From Bacteroides oleiciplenus YIT 12058 (GTDB taxonomy: Bacteria; Bacteroidota; Bacteroidia; Bacteroidales; Bacteroidaceae), in NCBI RefSeq assembly GCF_000315485.1, contig NZ_JH992940.1:1-64000 (forward strand): 64,000 nucleotides of DNA, given 5' to 3'. The position numbers and the translations under genes are program-made. Of this stretch, positions 38,220 through 47,395 are shown in pieces. The notes beneath the pieces are model-generated. The model had not been told where the DNA came from and searched no databases. It was given only the letters and a program-made list of their open reading frames with translations. Numbering within the stretch: position 1 is the stretch's first letter; each line of letters begins with the position of its first letter.

Positions 38220-38261
38220 ATTCTTGTTTTTAGTTAGTTTCTTAAATTAGCTCGTAGCTTG

Positions 38262-39320
38262 TTATTTATTTGAATAAAACTCAATATTCTCCTTTGTCAG
38301 CAGATCAATCGGCATAAAGTTCTCCCTGGGTACCTCTTTCTTGAAAATCAAGTGGTCGCACAATGCTTTGATACCATCGAATCCCTGTAATTCCGGTTGT
38401 TGGGCAATGAGGAATGAAACGCCACCCTGCTTCAGGCAATTCACGTTGCGTTCCAGTAAATCATACCCCATTAGATTGAAATCTTTTTTCTGTTGCTTTA
38501 GCAAATACTCTCCAACGATGTAAACTTTCGAATTGAAAGTGATTCCATTCTTCACATTCGGATGTTTTCTGAAAAACTCGTCCAACATCTGCGCATCATC
38601 GCTGTCCCGTTTGGCGTGCAGATTCAATTCCCAGATGCGACAATCGGGATGATGCTTCAGCATATACTCCCGAAAGCCGATTTCCCGGCGTTCCTGTTGA
38701 TTAGATCCCACGATTCCCTCGTTTATCTTGCGGAAAATCACAATTTCTTTTTCTTCTCCGGCAAGCAACATCATCATCTTTGCAGCAAAGTATCCGCTTT
38801 GATGCGAATTTTGTCCGAAGAAAGAGAGTGCCGGTTGGTCCTTCAAATTAGAGTCTATATATATATAAGGTATAAAACGCTTATTCAGTTCTTCCGTGAA
38901 CGGCTTCGTATATTGCGGCACAGTGGGAGCAAACATGATTCCGTCCGGTTCCTGTTCCAGAATCCCCCGGGCCACGTCTCCGAACGAATGATAATCGAAC
39001 GGATCATAATAGGAGAGGTTCACGGAGATGTTAAAGTCCGAATACGTCACCAATGCATCATGGATACCCGCTTCCACGGCTGTCCAATATTCGCCTTCCT
39101 CATGTTGTGGCAGCAAGCAGGAGAAGGTATATTTCTTGTTCGATGCCAGGGCACTGGCATACATGTTCGGTTGATAATCCAGTTGCTTCAGGATTTCTTC
39201 CACCCGTTTCCGGCTGGCTTCCGATACTCCGCTGCGTCCGTGTATCACACGGTCCACTGTCCCCACTGATACATCCGCCATTTTGGCAATATCTTTGATA
39301 CGTATTCTTTCAGACCCCAT
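38262..39320 (-). CDS. LacI-family regulator of the hexuronate/KDG genes
   Basis: The 352-residue repressor starts at 39320 (MGSERIRIKDIAKMADVSVGTVDRVIHGRSGV), giving the classic LacI HTH and hinge 'RKRVEEILKQLDYQPNMYASAL'. A periplasmic-binding-protein-like ligand domain follows. The upstream frame to 39395 runs through its own promoter and operator and is rejected. The divergent arrangement with kdgK and the two 16-bp palindromes between them suggest control of itself, uxaA and kdgK-kdgA. The inducer is probably KDG, altronate or another hexuronate intermediate (inference). Confidence 0.9.
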   Translation of the reverse strand: MGSERIRIKDIAKMADVSVGTVDRVIHGRSGVSEASRKRVEEILKQLDYQPNMYASALASNKKYTFSCLLPQHEEGEYWTAVEAGIHDALVTYSDFNISVNLSYYDPFDYHSFGDVARGILEQEPDGIMFAPTVPQYTKPFTEELNKRFIPYIYIDSNLKDQPALSFFGQNSHQSGYFAAKMMMLLAGEEKEIVIFRKINEGIVGSNQQERREIGFREYMLKHHPDCRIWELNLHAKRDSDDAQMLDEFFRKHPNVKNGITFNSKVYIVGEYLLKQQKKDFNLMGYDLLERNVNCLKQGGVSFLIAQQPELQGFDGIKALCDHLIFKKEVPRENFMPIDLLTKENIEFYSNK

Positions 39321-39342
39321 ATATTTTATAATTAATCGGAAC

Positions 39343-39440
39343 TTGTGTCCGTACACAATAATAATCTTAATATTTTCGACACAAATATATGACAATTTTT
39401 GTAATTACGAAAATTGTTGTATCTTTGTGCCCGCACACGA
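39343..39440. promoter_or_regulatory. Divergent promoters with paired LacI-type operators
   Basis: Two sites fit TTGTGYCCGYACACRA: TTGTGTCCGTACACAA at 39343-39358 and TTGTGCCCGCACACGA at 39425-39440. Between them lie the lacI -7 box TATATTTG (minus, 39382-39389) and the kdgK promoter (plus: TTTG 39398-39401, TATCTTTG 39420-39427). Each operator sits at or just after the start of one transcript. The spacing of 82 bases centre to centre would allow looping. Confidence 0.75.
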
Positions 39441-39566
39441 AGCCTATGAAGAACGAATCTTGTTTTGTTGTACTCTTCATGGAATCAAGTGGTTATGGCG
39501 GTTTTTACCCCTAAAATGATAAATTGAAAGTTATAAATTAATCACATATAAAAAATAAATAAGATT

Positions 39567-40592
39567 ATGGGAAAGAAAGTCGTTACATTAGGCGAGATCA
39601 TGTTGAGACTGTCCACTCCGGGAAACACTCGTTTTGTTCAGTCTGATTCTTTTGATGTAGTATATGGTGGTGGTGAAGCAAACGTTGCTGTCAGCTGTGC
39701 CAACTACGGACATGAAGCTTACTTTGTGACTAAATTGCCGAAACACGAAATTGGTCAATCTGCTGTGAACGCCTTGCGTAAATATGGCGTAAAAACAGAT
39801 TTCATTGCCCGTGGTGGCGACCGCGTAGGTATCTACTATCTTGAAACCGGTGCTTCCATGCGTCCCAGCAAGGTGATTTACGACCGTGCACATTCTGCTA
39901 TTGCTGAAGCTGATGCCGCAGACTTCGACTTCGACGCAATCATGGAAGGTGCTGACTGGTTCCATTGGTCAGGTATTACTCCCGCCATCTCCGACAAAGC
40001 TGCCGAACTTACTAAATTGGCTTGTGAAGCTGCAAAACGTCATGGTGTTACGGTTTCTGTTGACCTTAACTTCCGCAAGAAACTCTGGACGAAAGAGAAA
40101 GCGCAATCTATCATGAAACCCCTGATGCAATACGTTGATGTTTGTATCGGTAACGAAGAAGATGCTGAACTCTGTCTGGGCTTCAAACCCGACTCGGATG
40201 TAGAAGGTGGAAAAACTGATGCTGAAGGTTACAAAGGCATCTTCAAAGCAATGGCTGAGGAATTCAATTTCAAATATGTTATCTCTACTTTGCGCGAATC
40301 ATTCTCTGCAAGCCACAATGGCTGGAAAGCAATGATTTACAATGGTGAAGAATTCTACGAATCAAAACGTTATGATATCAATCCGATTATCGATCGCGTT
40401 GGTGGTGGCGACTCTTTCTCCGGCGGTATCATCCACGGTTTGTTGACGAAGCCTAACCAGGGTGCAGCTCTTGAATTCGCTGTAGCTGCTTCTGCATTGA
40501 AGCACACTATCAACGGTGACTTCAACCTGGTATCTGTTGAAGAGGTAGAAGCATTGGCAGGTGGCGATGCAAGCGGACGTGTTCAGCGTTAA
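39567..40592 (+). CDS. kdgK: PfkB-family 2-keto-3-deoxygluconate kinase
   Basis: This 341-residue ribokinase-fold enzyme begins 'KKVVTLGEIMLRLSTPGNTRFVQ', continues with 'VVYGGGEANVAVSCANYG' and has the ATP-site motif 'DRVGGGDSFSGGIIHGLL' with its catalytic Asp. It phosphorylates KDG to 2-keto-3-deoxy-6-phosphogluconate. It is followed by the KDPG aldolase gene after 40 bases, so the two form an operon behind the operator-controlled promoter. The substrate is inferred from this context. Confidence 0.9.
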   Translation: MGKKVVTLGEIMLRLSTPGNTRFVQSDSFDVVYGGGEANVAVSCANYGHEAYFVTKLPKHEIGQSAVNALRKYGVKTDFIARGGDRVGIYYLETGASMRPSKVIYDRAHSAIAEADAADFDFDAIMEGADWFHWSGITPAISDKAAELTKLACEAAKRHGVTVSVDLNFRKKLWTKEKAQSIMKPLMQYVDVCIGNEEDAELCLGFKPDSDVEGGKTDAEGYKGIFKAMAEEFNFKYVISTLRESFSASHNGWKAMIYNGEEFYESKRYDINPIIDRVGGGDSFSGGIIHGLLTKPNQGAALEFAVAASALKHTINGDFNLVSVEEVEALAGGDASGRVQR

Positions 40593-40632
40593 TTATTAAA
40601 TATTAATTATTGGATATTAATTACTAAAGACA

Positions 40633-41301
40633 ATGGCAAAATTCGATAAGATAGCTGTGTTGAACAAGATTGGTTCAACTGGTATGGTTCCTGTATTCTA
40701 TCATAAAGACGCAGAAGTTGCAAAGAAAGTGGTGAAAGCTTGTTATGAAGGTGGTGTTCGTGCATTCGAATTTACCAATCGTGGTGACTTTGCGCATGAG
40801 GTATTTGCTGAAGTAGTGAAATTCGCAGCAAAAGAGTGCCCGGAGATGGCGATGGGTGTAGGTTCCATTGTTGATCCTGCAACGGCTGCCCTTTACCTGC
40901 AATTAGGCGCGAATTTCGTAGTAGGTCCGTTGTTTAACCCCGAAATCGCTAAGATTTGCAACCGCCGTCTGGTTGCCTACACTCCGGGATGCGGAAGCGT
41001 TTCAGAAGTAGGTTTTGCACAGGAAGCAGGTTGTGACCTTTGCAAGATTTTCCCGGGCGACGTTCTCGGTGCAAAACTCGTAAAAGGTTTGTTGGCTCCG
41101 ATGCCTTGGTCTAAGCTGATGGTGACCGGTGGGGTAGAGCCTACTCAGGAAAACCTGACTTCATGGATCAAAGCAGGCGTATTTTGTGTGGGTATGGGTT
41201 CCAAACTCTTCCCGAACGATAAAGTAGCTGCCGAAGATTGGGCTTACGTTACTGAAAAATGTAAAGAAGCACTGGCTTATATTGCAGAAGCCAGAAAATA
41301 A
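40633..41301 (+). CDS. kdgA: 2-keto-3-deoxy-6-phosphogluconate aldolase
   Basis: This 222-residue class I aldolase has the catalytic Glu in '[11 protein letters not shown]', the Schiff-base Lys in '[11 protein letters not shown]', and '[20 protein letters not shown]'. It splits KDPG into pyruvate and glyceraldehyde 3-phosphate, completing the route altronate, KDG, KDPG with UxaA and KdgK. It is the second gene of the operon and is followed by a strong terminator. The symbol eda is equally applicable. Confidence 0.93.
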   Translation: MAKFDKIAVLNKIGSTGMVPVFYHKDAEVAKKVVKACYEGGVRAFEFTNRGDFAHEVFAEVVKFAAKECPEMAMGVGSIVDPATAALYLQLGANFVVGPLFNPEIAKICNRRLVAYTPGCGSVSEVGFAQEAGCDLCKIFPGDVLGAKLVKGLLAPMPWSKLMVTGGVEPTQENLTSWIKAGVFCVGMGSKLFPNDKVAAEDWAYVTEKCKEALAYIAEARK

Positions 41302-41390
41302 GAGCATTACGATTAGATAGCGTACGGTTAAAGTAACTCTTTCGCTAAATCGTATAATTTTCATTTTGTTTAAAGGTGTTTAAAGGGGAC

Positions 41391-41438
41391 AACCATTGGA
41401 GTTGACAGGTCAATGTCACTCCAGTGGTTTGTTTTTTT
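41391..41438 (+). terminator. Rho-independent terminator of kdgK-kdgA
   Basis: A long stem (41391-41407 with 41414-41429, AACCATTGGAGT/ACTCCAGTGGTT with one G-T type mismatch) is followed directly by a run of T. The remaining bases to 41685 are A+T-rich and show no gene. Confidence 0.88.
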
Positions 41439-41685
41439 TAGATAATCTTATTATTTTACAATTTTCTATAGACGTGATTCTGGCCTAAGATCACTGAATT
41501 TTCTTTTCCTGGTCCTTTATTTGCTTATTTTGTTTCCTGACTTGTAGTATTTGCCATTTATTCTTTTCGAAAAGTTGTAAAAAACGATATTTATATCTTT
41601 TAAAAGTTGTAAATGATGTTTTTATTCGTTATGTTTGTAACGAATTCAATTGTTTAAAGACTTACAAAACAAATAAATGATATTT

Positions 41686-43611
41686 ATGAATAGAAAAAAA
41701 ATGAAACAAAACGTAGTGATGTTCCTCATTTCTGCCCTTGTATTGAGCAGTTGCACAGATAAAGATGTGTATCAGGGGGAACAAAAGAACACGCCTCTCA
41801 ATCCGTCTGAAGTTTTTGACTTCAACCTGATGCAACAGGTGAAAGTGAATGTGGACTATGGGTTTACGAATGATTATTTTATTGTTTTCGACCTTTATAG
41901 TCAAAATCCGATGAAAGAGGAAAATGATTCGTGGGTGAAAGACGAATTGCTATCACCTATCTATTCGGCTTCTACGGATAAAAAAGGCAAATTCTCAGGT
42001 ACGATTCAAATACCTTCGGATATTACGGAAGTGTGGCTTTATTCTGATTATTTAGGTGCTATATCTCCGGTTAAGATAAATATTTCCGCTAATGGTGAAA
42101 TCAGCTATAACCAGACAGAATATATAGCCTTGTTGCAGACTAAAACAAGGGGTACAACTTCCAATGGTTATACCCATCTGGATGATTGGAAACTTTTACC
42201 CGGTGTGGATTGGAATCTATATGGGCTTCCTTCCAACCTGGAAGCAGGCTTAAGTGTTCCACCGGCTGACGTCCTGTATAGTATTAAAGACACGTATACC
42301 GGAAAAAGCGGGAAGAAGATAACGGATTTGCATCCTGAATGGCTCAATAATAATACGACTTCTGAGATTAAGGTTGTTAAGGAGACCGAGTTAAGCCTGG
42401 TCTTCATCAATAGCTCTGCCAGTTGGAACAATACTGTAGGATACTTCACTTATCCTACGGGTACCATTCCTACGGTGAACACGATCCAAAAAATATTAGC
42501 ATTTCCCAATGCTTCTCCTATTGGTAAAGCGATAGCAAGCCAGCCTGGAGTGCGTGTGGGAGAGTTGCTTTGTGGTCATGAAGTGAAACTGAAATACTGG
42601 AATGAAGCCGAACAACAATTTGAGGATAAATTCCCTGCCGGTGTAAGTGTAGGATGGTGTTTGCAGGGAATGGGCTTCAACAATGGCAATATTGTGAAAG
42701 GTATGGGAATCCGCCATTCATACAGTTCACTGAATTCTGATAATGCGCAGCGTGTAGTGGCGTTGCGTGACGGAAGCACCGATCAGATTGTGGCTATCGG
42801 TTTTGAAGATAATGTCGATTTTGATTATTGCGATGCTACGTTTTACCTGAAGATTGCAGAAGCTAATGCCATTGACCCGGGTGGCCCCAGCTTGCCTCCG
42901 GTAGATCCTCCCAGCAATGTTACCACTACTTATAGTGGAACTTTAGCTTATGAAGATCAGTGGCCGGCACAGGAAGACTATGACATGAATGATGTTATGG
43001 TAACGTATCAATCAACTTTATACAAGAATGTTTTAAGTAATAAAGTATATCAGATTATAGACGAATTTACTCCGGTTCATAGTGGAGGTACACATACATG
43101 TGGTTTTGGATACCAGCTTCACAATCTTGCTCCCGATAGAGTGAGAAGTATCGAAGTTTCAGGTCCCGATGGTTGGCGGTTGGAAACGGATCAATCGCAT
43201 GCTACTATTATTTTGTTTGATAATATCAAAAATGTCCTGAACCAGAAGTTTACTGTCACTATTGAATTGGCGGATGTAGATGTAAATCAGGTGACACCTC
43301 CTTATAATCCTTTTATTTTTGTTAATAATAGAAATAGAGAAGTGCATTTGGTAAATTATGCACCTACAAACAAAGCTGATATGTCTCTCTTTAATACAAT
43401 GGATGATGTGTCGAATACAGGTGCCGGAATCTATTATATTGCACGTTATCAAGAAGAGGTGGATATGATGCCGTTTGCTATTAATCTTCCTACTCTTAGT
43501 TTTGATGTGCCTACAGAGCGAGTGAAAATATACGATACTTATCCCGGATTTATCAATTGGGTAAAATCAGGTGGTACTTCAAATAAGGATTGGTATAAGA
43601 AGAAAAAATAA
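41686..43611 (+). CDS. LruC-domain lipoprotein, copy 1
   Basis: The start at 41686 (MNRKKMKQNVVMFLISALVLSSC) aligns exactly with the start of its tandem paralogue; the lipobox Cys is in 'LVLSSC'. The 641-residue exported protein has an N-terminal beta-rich part, a middle region with 'AFPNASPIGKA', and a C-terminal LruC/DUF4842 domain ('YEDQWPAQEDYDMNDVMVTYQSTLY', 'HTCGFGYQLHNL'). It ends in KDWYKKKK. LruC proteins are surface or periplasmic lipoproteins of Bacteroidetes with no proven function. The acidic DYDMND motif suggests calcium binding (inference). Confidence 0.88.
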   Translation: MNRKKMKQNVVMFLISALVLSSCTDKDVYQGEQKNTPLNPSEVFDFNLMQQVKVNVDYGFTNDYFIVFDLYSQNPMKEENDSWVKDELLSPIYSASTDKKGKFSGTIQIPSDITEVWLYSDYLGAISPVKINISANGEISYNQTEYIALLQTKTRGTTSNGYTHLDDWKLLPGVDWNLYGLPSNLEAGLSVPPADVLYSIKDTYTGKSGKKITDLHPEWLNNNTTSEIKVVKETELSLVFINSSASWNNTVGYFTYPTGTIPTVNTIQKILAFPNASPIGKAIASQPGVRVGELLCGHEVKLKYWNEAEQQFEDKFPAGVSVGWCLQGMGFNNGNIVKGMGIRHSYSSLNSDNAQRVVALRDGSTDQIVAIGFEDNVDFDYCDATFYLKIAEANAIDPGGPSLPPVDPPSNVTTTYSGTLAYEDQWPAQEDYDMNDVMVTYQSTLYKNVLSNKVYQIIDEFTPVHSGGTHTCGFGYQLHNLAPDRVRSIEVSGPDGWRLETDQSHATIILFDNIKNVLNQKFTVTIELADVDVNQVTPPYNPFIFVNNRNREVHLVNYAPTNKADMSLFNTMDDVSNTGAGIYYIARYQEEVDMMPFAINLPTLSFDVPTERVKIYDTYPGFINWVKSGGTSNKDWYKKKK

Positions 43612-43634
43612 GCAAACGTTTTTTTCTTTATAAG

Positions 43635-43687
43635 AAAGAGTTTTATCTATGTTTTGTCGTAGATGAAACTCTTTTTTTATACTTTTG
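43635..43687 (+). terminator. Terminator of LruC copy 1 followed by the promoter of copy 2
   Basis: AAAGAGTTTTATCTA (43635-43649) pairs with TAGATGAAACTCTTT (43660-43674), then a T-run. Immediately after it TACTTTTG (43680-43687) fits the -7 promoter box. The same terminator-promoter pair is found after copy 2. Confidence 0.75.
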
Positions 43688-43733
43688 TATCCGTTAGTTA
43701 GGTGAATAGGCCGAATAAATTAAAATAAAAGAT

Positions 43734-45668
43734 ATGAAACAGCGAAAAATGAAACAGCTTGCACTTGTTTCTCTCGTTTCTGCACTTGTATTAAGTAGTT
43801 GCGCAGACAAAGACGTATATCAAGGAGAGCGTAAAAATGAGCCTTTGAAGCCAACAGAGGTTTTTGATTTCAACTTGATGCAACAAGTGAAAGTGAATGT
43901 AGACTATGGGTTTACGAATGATTATTATATCATTTTCGACCTTTATAGCCAGAATCCTATGAAAAAGGAAGATGATTCGTGGGTAAAAGACGAATCGCTG
44001 TCTCCTGTCTACTCGGCTCCTACTGATAAGAAAGGAAGGTATTCAGGCACAATTCAGATTCCTTCGGATATAACTGAAGTATGGCTCTATTCGGATTATC
44101 CGGGTGCTGTTTCTCCTGTTAAGCTGACCATTTCCAATGGTGCACTTAACTATAATCAGGTTGATTATATAGCTTCGTTACAGGCTAAAACAAGAGGAAT
44201 AACTTCTGGTAATCATAGTTATTTGGATGATTGGATGCTGATATCTGAAAAAGTTGATTGGGATGCATATGGACTTCCTTCTAATATAGAAGAAAACCTG
44301 AGTGTACCACCGGCTGAAATATTGTATAGCATTCAAGATACGTATAGTAAGATCAATGGAAAGAAGATTAAAGATTTGCATCCGGAATGGCTTAATAACA
44401 ATACAACTTCTGAAATAAAAATTATTAAAGATACGGAATTGAGCCTTGTTTTTATTTCAAGTGGAGCTAACTTCAATAATACAGTAGGGTATTTTACTTA
44501 TCCTACAGGAACTGTGCCTACTCCGGCCACCATTCAGAAGATTCTTGCATTTCCTAACGCTTCTCCTATTTCCAAAACTTCTACAGATAAAGAAACTCAA
44601 GTCGTAACGCGTACAGGAGCATTATTGTGTGGACATGAAGTGAAACTCAAATATTGGAATCAAGCAGAACAGAAATTTGAAAATAAGTTCCCTGCTGGGG
44701 TTACTGTTGGATGGTGCTTACAAGCGATGGGCTTCAATTCTGGTAATATTGTGAATGGTATGGGAATTCGCTATTCATATAGTTCGATGAACTCTGATAA
44801 TTCGCAGCGCGTTGTGGCATTACGTGATGGAAGTACAGATCAGATTGTCGCGATAGGTTTTGAAGATAATACTGATTTTGATTATTGTGATGCCACATTT
44901 TATTTGAAAATAGCAGAATCTAACGCAGTAGAACCAGGTGGTCCGGAATTACCTCCTGTAAATCCTCCCAGCAATGTTACTACTACTTATAGAGGAACTT
45001 TGGCTTATGAAGATCAGTGGCCGGCACAGAAAGATTATGATATGAATGATGTTATGATGACGTATCAATCAACTCTCTATCGAAATGTTGTAAGTGGTAA
45101 GATCTATAAAATAGTAGACGAATTTATTCCGATTCATAATGGAGGTACGTATACTTGTGGCTTTGGATATCAGCTTCATAATATTGAAACTAACAGAGTG
45201 AGAAGTGTTGATGTATCAGGTCCTGCAGGCTGGAGGGTAGAAGAAGGACATTCCCATCCTACTGTTATCTTGTTTGATGATATTAGGAGTGTTTTAAATC
45301 AGAAATTTACCGTTACAATTGAACTTGCTGATGTGGAATCAAGTCAGGTGACACCTCCCTATAATCCTTTTATATTTGTCAATGGTAGAAGTACGGAAGT
45401 GCATTTGGTTAATTATGCACCTACCAATAAGGCTGATATGTCTCTCTTTAATACTAAAGACGATGTGTCTAATATAGATGCCGGGATTTATTACATTGCA
45501 CGTTATCAGGAAGAAATTAATATCATGCCGTTTGCTATTAATCTTCCAACTCTTGATTTTGAAGTTCCTACGGAGTATGTGAAGATATATGATACTTATC
45601 CTGGTTTTATTGATTGGGTGAAATCAAAAGGTACTACAAATAAGGATTGGTATAAGAAGAAAAAATAA
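43734..45668 (+). CDS. LruC-domain lipoprotein, copy 2
   Basis: This 644-residue paralogue of the preceding gene is colinear over its whole length. It has the same lipoprotein signal ('MKQLALVSLVSALVLSSC'), the same 'LAYEDQWPAQKDYDMNDVMMTYQSTLY' core and the same C-terminus KDWYKKKK. Differences are spread over the protein, with an insertion near 'ISKTSTDKETQVVTRTG', so the duplication is not recent. It has its own promoter and terminator. Function is unknown, as for copy 1. Confidence 0.88.
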   Translation: MKQRKMKQLALVSLVSALVLSSCADKDVYQGERKNEPLKPTEVFDFNLMQQVKVNVDYGFTNDYYIIFDLYSQNPMKKEDDSWVKDESLSPVYSAPTDKKGRYSGTIQIPSDITEVWLYSDYPGAVSPVKLTISNGALNYNQVDYIASLQAKTRGITSGNHSYLDDWMLISEKVDWDAYGLPSNIEENLSVPPAEILYSIQDTYSKINGKKIKDLHPEWLNNNTTSEIKIIKDTELSLVFISSGANFNNTVGYFTYPTGTVPTPATIQKILAFPNASPISKTSTDKETQVVTRTGALLCGHEVKLKYWNQAEQKFENKFPAGVTVGWCLQAMGFNSGNIVNGMGIRYSYSSMNSDNSQRVVALRDGSTDQIVAIGFEDNTDFDYCDATFYLKIAESNAVEPGGPELPPVNPPSNVTTTYRGTLAYEDQWPAQKDYDMNDVMMTYQSTLYRNVVSGKIYKIVDEFIPIHNGGTYTCGFGYQLHNIETNRVRSVDVSGPAGWRVEEGHSHPTVILFDDIRSVLNQKFTVTIELADVESSQVTPPYNPFIFVNGRSTEVHLVNYAPTNKADMSLFNTKDDVSNIDAGIYYIARYQEEINIMPFAINLPTLDFEVPTEYVKIYDTYPGFIDWVKSKGTTNKDWYKKKK

Positions 45669-45688
45669 CTAAACGTTTTTTCGATAGA

Positions 45689-45742
45689 AAAAGAGTTTTA
45701 TCTATGTTTTATCATAGATGAAACTCTTTTTTTATACTTTTG
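45689..45742 (+). terminator. Terminator of LruC copy 2 followed by the peroxidase promoter
   Basis: AAAGAGTTTTATCTATG (from 45689) pairs with CATAGATGAAACTCTTT (45713-45729). The -7 box TACTTTTG follows at 45735-45742, 38 bases before the peroxidase ATG. The block is a near copy of 43635-43687. Confidence 0.75.
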
Positions 45743-45779
45743 TTTAGTTAATGTCAATCAACCGAAAAACACTATTGAT

Positions 45780-46889
45780 ATGAAATTGCAAACACTACTT
45801 TCCGTTTTATTTTATAGCGGACTTATTTACGGATTCTTATCTTGCACTGGCAATGCTCTCTCATTGCGTGCCCGTAAGGAGGCCTTAGGTAAACTCATTT
45901 TTCAGGATACCCAACTTTCTGAACCTGCCGGACAATCTTGTGCCACTTGCCATACTGCTGCTAACGGCTTTGCCGATTGTGACTCCCGTATCGTTTCCGA
46001 AGGTGCAGTCTTCGGGCTCTATTCCCAACGTAATGCTATGACCATCTGTTACTCCATGTATGTTCCCTCTCTCTACTTTGATGAAGGCGAAGAAACCTAT
46101 GTGGGCGGGCTCTTTTGGGACGGCCGTTCTCCTTCCTTGCAGAACCAGGCGGGCGAACCTTTTCTTAATCCCGTGGAAATGGGCAATCCTGATACTTGTG
46201 CCGTCGTCATGAAAATCCGTCGTGCTTCTTATTATTCCGAATTGGTCCGTATTTATGGAGAAACCTCCAATGCGGATTCCCTTTATGCTCACATCACAGA
46301 CGCACTTGCTGCTTACCAGCAATCTGATGAAGTGAATCCCTTTTCTTCTAAATATGATGCCTGGGAAAAGGGAGAATATGCTTTTACTGATTCCGAACTT
46401 CGGGGTATGAATCTTTTTAAAGATAAAGGAATGTGTGCCGAATGCCACGTTCTGGATAAGGATGAGCGTGCCGGACGAGTACTCTTCACCGATCATACGT
46501 ATGATAATCTGGGCATACCACGTAATCCGGAGAATCCCCATTTGCGTGTTCCTGCCGATTATTTCCTTTTGACTTCGGATAGCATCGACCTCGGTTTGGG
46601 AGCTATTGTAAGTAAAGAAGAAGAGAATGGCAAGTTTCGTGTACCCACTTTGCGCAATATAGCTTTGACGGCTCCCTATGGACATAACGGTTATTTCAAA
46701 ACCCTCAGGGAGATTGTTCACTTCTATAATGTGCGTGATGTCAGTGATGAATTTCCATCTGCTGAATATCCTGCTACAATCAATCGTGATGAACTGGGAA
46801 ACTTGGAGCTGACCCCGGAAGAAGAAGCTGATCTCGTAGCGTTCATGGAAACGTTGACAGATGGCTTCAAACTCGTTCTGAAGCAGTAG
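45780..46889 (+). CDS. Di-haem cytochrome c peroxidase / MauG-family lipoprotein
   Basis: This 369-residue exported protein has a hydrophobic signal ending in a possible lipobox 'FLSC', and two c-type haem sites: CATCH near residue 54 and CAECH near 219. It has 'VGGLFWDGRSPSLQNQA' and 'RVPTLRNIALTAPYGHNGYFKTLREIVHFYN', both characteristic of bacterial cytochrome c peroxidases. It would reduce hydrogen peroxide in the periplasm. It follows the LruC genes but has its own promoter. Confidence 0.92.
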   Translation: MKLQTLLSVLFYSGLIYGFLSCTGNALSLRARKEALGKLIFQDTQLSEPAGQSCATCHTAANGFADCDSRIVSEGAVFGLYSQRNAMTICYSMYVPSLYFDEGEETYVGGLFWDGRSPSLQNQAGEPFLNPVEMGNPDTCAVVMKIRRASYYSELVRIYGETSNADSLYAHITDALAAYQQSDEVNPFSSKYDAWEKGEYAFTDSELRGMNLFKDKGMCAECHVLDKDERAGRVLFTDHTYDNLGIPRNPENPHLRVPADYFLLTSDSIDLGLGAIVSKEEENGKFRVPTLRNIALTAPYGHNGYFKTLREIVHFYNVRDVSDEFPSAEYPATINRDELGNLELTPEEEADLVAFMETLTDGFKLVLKQ

Positions 46890-46955
46890 AAACCGTAAAC
46901 AAAGCTGGATAAATCGAAAAATATGTTATAAAACATGCTGTTTTTTGTACAACTG

Positions 46956-46986
46956 TTTGCGCACACGGAAAATCTTCTTACCTTTG
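46956..46986 (+). promoter_or_regulatory. Consensus promoter of a non-coding transcript
   Basis: TTTG (46956-46959) and TACCTTTG (46979-46986) are 19 bases apart, a perfect Bacteroides promoter, yet no gene starts within the next 400 bases. Confidence 0.75.
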
Positions 46987-46991
46987 TATCG

Positions 46992-47292
46992 CAGTTGGGA
47001 AACTGCTCATGATTTTGACTTTTAAATAAATTAGTTTTGTAGTTTTCAATAAAGGAATTAGTTAGGTAAAAAGATTAGTTAATAGTTTTTCATAGGCTAA
47101 AATTTGGATTAAGAAAATTAGGTAATTAGGTATAAAAGGTAAAGAAAAAGATTGTGTTTTTATAGGTAATAGAAGTTTTTCAGGTAAAAAGAAGATTGAT
47201 TTTTAGGTAACAAATGAGATGCAGTTAAAAGAAAAGCCTCTATGGCTTTTCTTACAGAGGCGAGAGGTTCGTGAGAGCTTGCTCGTTTTTTT
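46992..47292 (+). ncRNA. Candidate small RNA or long leader with AGGTAA repeats
   Basis: The expected transcript begins with a perfect hairpin GCAGTT-GGGA-AACTGC (46991-47006, GNRA-type loop). It contains about seven AGGTAA/AGGTAT motifs between about 47,060 and 47,215. It then has two mutually exclusive stems: AAAAGCC/GGCTTTT (47232-47250) and GCCTCT/AGAGGC (47236-47261). A weak hairpin with T7 ends near 47292. There is no reading frame except a hexapeptide. It could be an sRNA or the leader of the glycosyltransferase, which also has its own promoter box at 47361-47368. Confidence 0.5.
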
Positions 47293-47395
47293 ATGTTCCA
47301 AAATTAAAAACAGGACATTTTCTTTTTTTAAGAAATGATGATTATATCAGTCATTCTTTGTATATTTGTAGCATCAACTACATAATAAATTAATT

